Source of the DNA: Bacteroidota bacterium
Lineage (GTDB): Bacteria > Bacteroidota > Bacteroidia > Chitinophagales > Chitinophagaceae
DNA length: 33,240 bases
Reading direction: 5' to 3'
Assembly (NCBI GenBank): GCA_016866355.1
Contig: VGMN01000013.1
Span: forward strand, 1-33,240
Part shown: in pieces, positions 32,666-33,240 of the stretch
Layout of the letters: each line of letters begins with the position of its first letter
Numbering within the stretch: the stretch's first letter is position 1
Program-made: the position numbers and the translations under genes
Notes under the pieces: model-generated
The model's database searches: none
What the model was told of the DNA's origin: nothing
Seen by the model: only the letters and a program-made list of their open reading frames with translations

Positions 32666-33240
32666 TTATAGCACAAATTTATACCCTACCCCTTTGACCG
32701 TTTTTATGCAGTCGATTCCCAATTTTTGTCTGATTTTTCTGATATGTACATCAATGGTACGGTCACCGACTATCACTTCATTTCCCCATACCTGAGTTAA
32801 AATTTCATTTCTAAGGAACACACGGCCAGGCTTGTTTGCCAGCAAGTAAAGAAGTTCAAACTCTTTCTTAGCCAGTGAAATAGATTTTCCATCTACTGTT
32901 ACTAAAAATTGCTCCGTGTTGATTGATATGGGACCAGCAACTAAAGTAGTGGTTTCAGGTTTAGTTTGTCTTCTAAATAAGGCTTGTAAACGGCTAATCA
33001 ATACTTTGGGGCTGACAGGTTTTCCAATATAATCATCGGCTCCTGTTTCCAGGCCTTTTACTACAGAACCGTCATCGCTTAAGGCCGTTAACATCACAAT
33101 CAACGTTTCACTAAATTGTACTTGCGAGCGTAATATTTTACAAACCTCAACGCCAGATTTTTTTGGCATCATTACATCCAGCAATATCAAGTCCGGTTTA
33201 TTTTTTTTGGCTTTGTCAAGCGCCTCATCTCCATCTTTTG
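32666..33240 (-). CDS. phoB: Response regulator, PhoB/OmpR family (5' end outside the window)
   Basis: The gene runs off the right edge, so the first part of the receiver domain is missing. The visible 190 or so residues include DLILLDVMMPKKSG with the phosphoacceptor Asp, the receiver Lys in GADDYIGKPVSP, and a C-terminal winged-helix DNA-binding domain (LAKKEFELLYLLANKPGRVF, RTIDVHIRKIRQKLG, TVKGVGYKFVL). OmpR/PhoB-family proteins bind direct repeats of about 11 bp, which is the period of the two arrays in this window. It is the first visible gene of the phoB-phoR operon. Confidence 0.92.
   Translation of the reverse strand, partial: KDGDEALDKAKKNKPDLILLDVMMPKKSGVEVCKILRSQVQFSETLIVMLTALSDDGSVVKGLETGADDYIGKPVSPKVLISRLQALFRRQTKPETTTLVAGPISINTEQFLVTVDGKSISLAKKEFELLYLLANKPGRVFLRNEILTQVWGNEVIVGDRTIDVHIRKIRQKLGIDCIKTVKGVGYKFVL

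Noticed and set aside
1-33240. tRNA, rRNA, CRISPR, transposon or prophage content
   Set aside because: I saw no tRNA-like cloverleaf, no spaced direct repeats of CRISPR type, no transposase or integrase motif and no terminal repeats; read by eye, so a covariance-model scan would be needed to exclude small RNAs.

Overview
The window looks like a chromosomal segment of a Bacteroidota bacterium, most likely of the Chitinophagaceae type. The signs are promoter -7 boxes of the form TAnnTTTG, almost no Shine-Dalgarno sequences, a TonB-dependent receptor with an N-terminal carboxypeptidase-regulatory-like domain, a split transketolase, and the gene order mreB-mreC-mreD-pbp2-rodA. The taxon is an inference, since no marker RNA gene is present. 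Coding density is very high. No stretch over 300 bases lacks a gene. I see no tRNA, rRNA, CRISPR array, insertion sequence or prophage gene.

Layout. 1-523: the 5' end of a secreted protein gene and a small hypothetical gene (minus). 547-1818: serS. 1823-6489: a minus-strand run POT peptide transporter, OPT transporter, AlkB-type membrane monooxygenase. 6590-9048: purD and a convergent, overlapping MFS transporter. 9129-15092: the cell-elongation operon mreB, mreC, mreD, PBP2, rodA, tightly packed, with GTGA and ATGA overlaps. 15108-15851: a metallo-beta-lactamase-fold hydrolase. 15848-17315: a minus-strand trio of ECF sigma factor, single-pass anti-sigma-like protein and Spy/CpxP-like secreted protein. 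17355-19371: an orphan C-terminal transketolase subunit and galE.

19426-33240 is dominated by phosphorus metabolism. It contains a PiT phosphate transporter with a DUF47/PhoU-like partner, a divergently transcribed TonB-dependent receptor plus beta-helix lipoprotein, a GT-B glycosyltransferase with a PlcP/LpxH2-type metallophosphoesterase, exopolyphosphatase (ppx), polyphosphate kinase (ppk1), and a PhoB-PhoR type two-component system at the right edge.

The most interesting signal is a non-coding one. Six hexamers of the form (G/T)TAA(C/T)(A/T), each exactly 11 bp apart, lie just upstream of the receptor operon (21370-21430). Four more (TTTACG, ATAACA, TTAATA, TTAACG), again exactly 11 bp apart, lie upstream of the plcP-glycosyltransferase operon (28424-28462, minus strand). 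In both places the last hexamer starts 15-16 bp before a candidate -7 box, where an activator would replace the -33 contact. This is the architecture of OmpR/PhoB-family sites, and the hexamer resembles the Bacillus PhoP box (TTAACA-like, 11-bp period). I infer that both operons belong to a Pho regulon controlled by the PhoB-PhoR pair in the same window. If so, they couple outer-membrane uptake of a phosphorus source with replacement of phospholipids by glycolipids, next to polyphosphate storage and breakdown. The substrate of the receptor/beta-helix pair is unknown.
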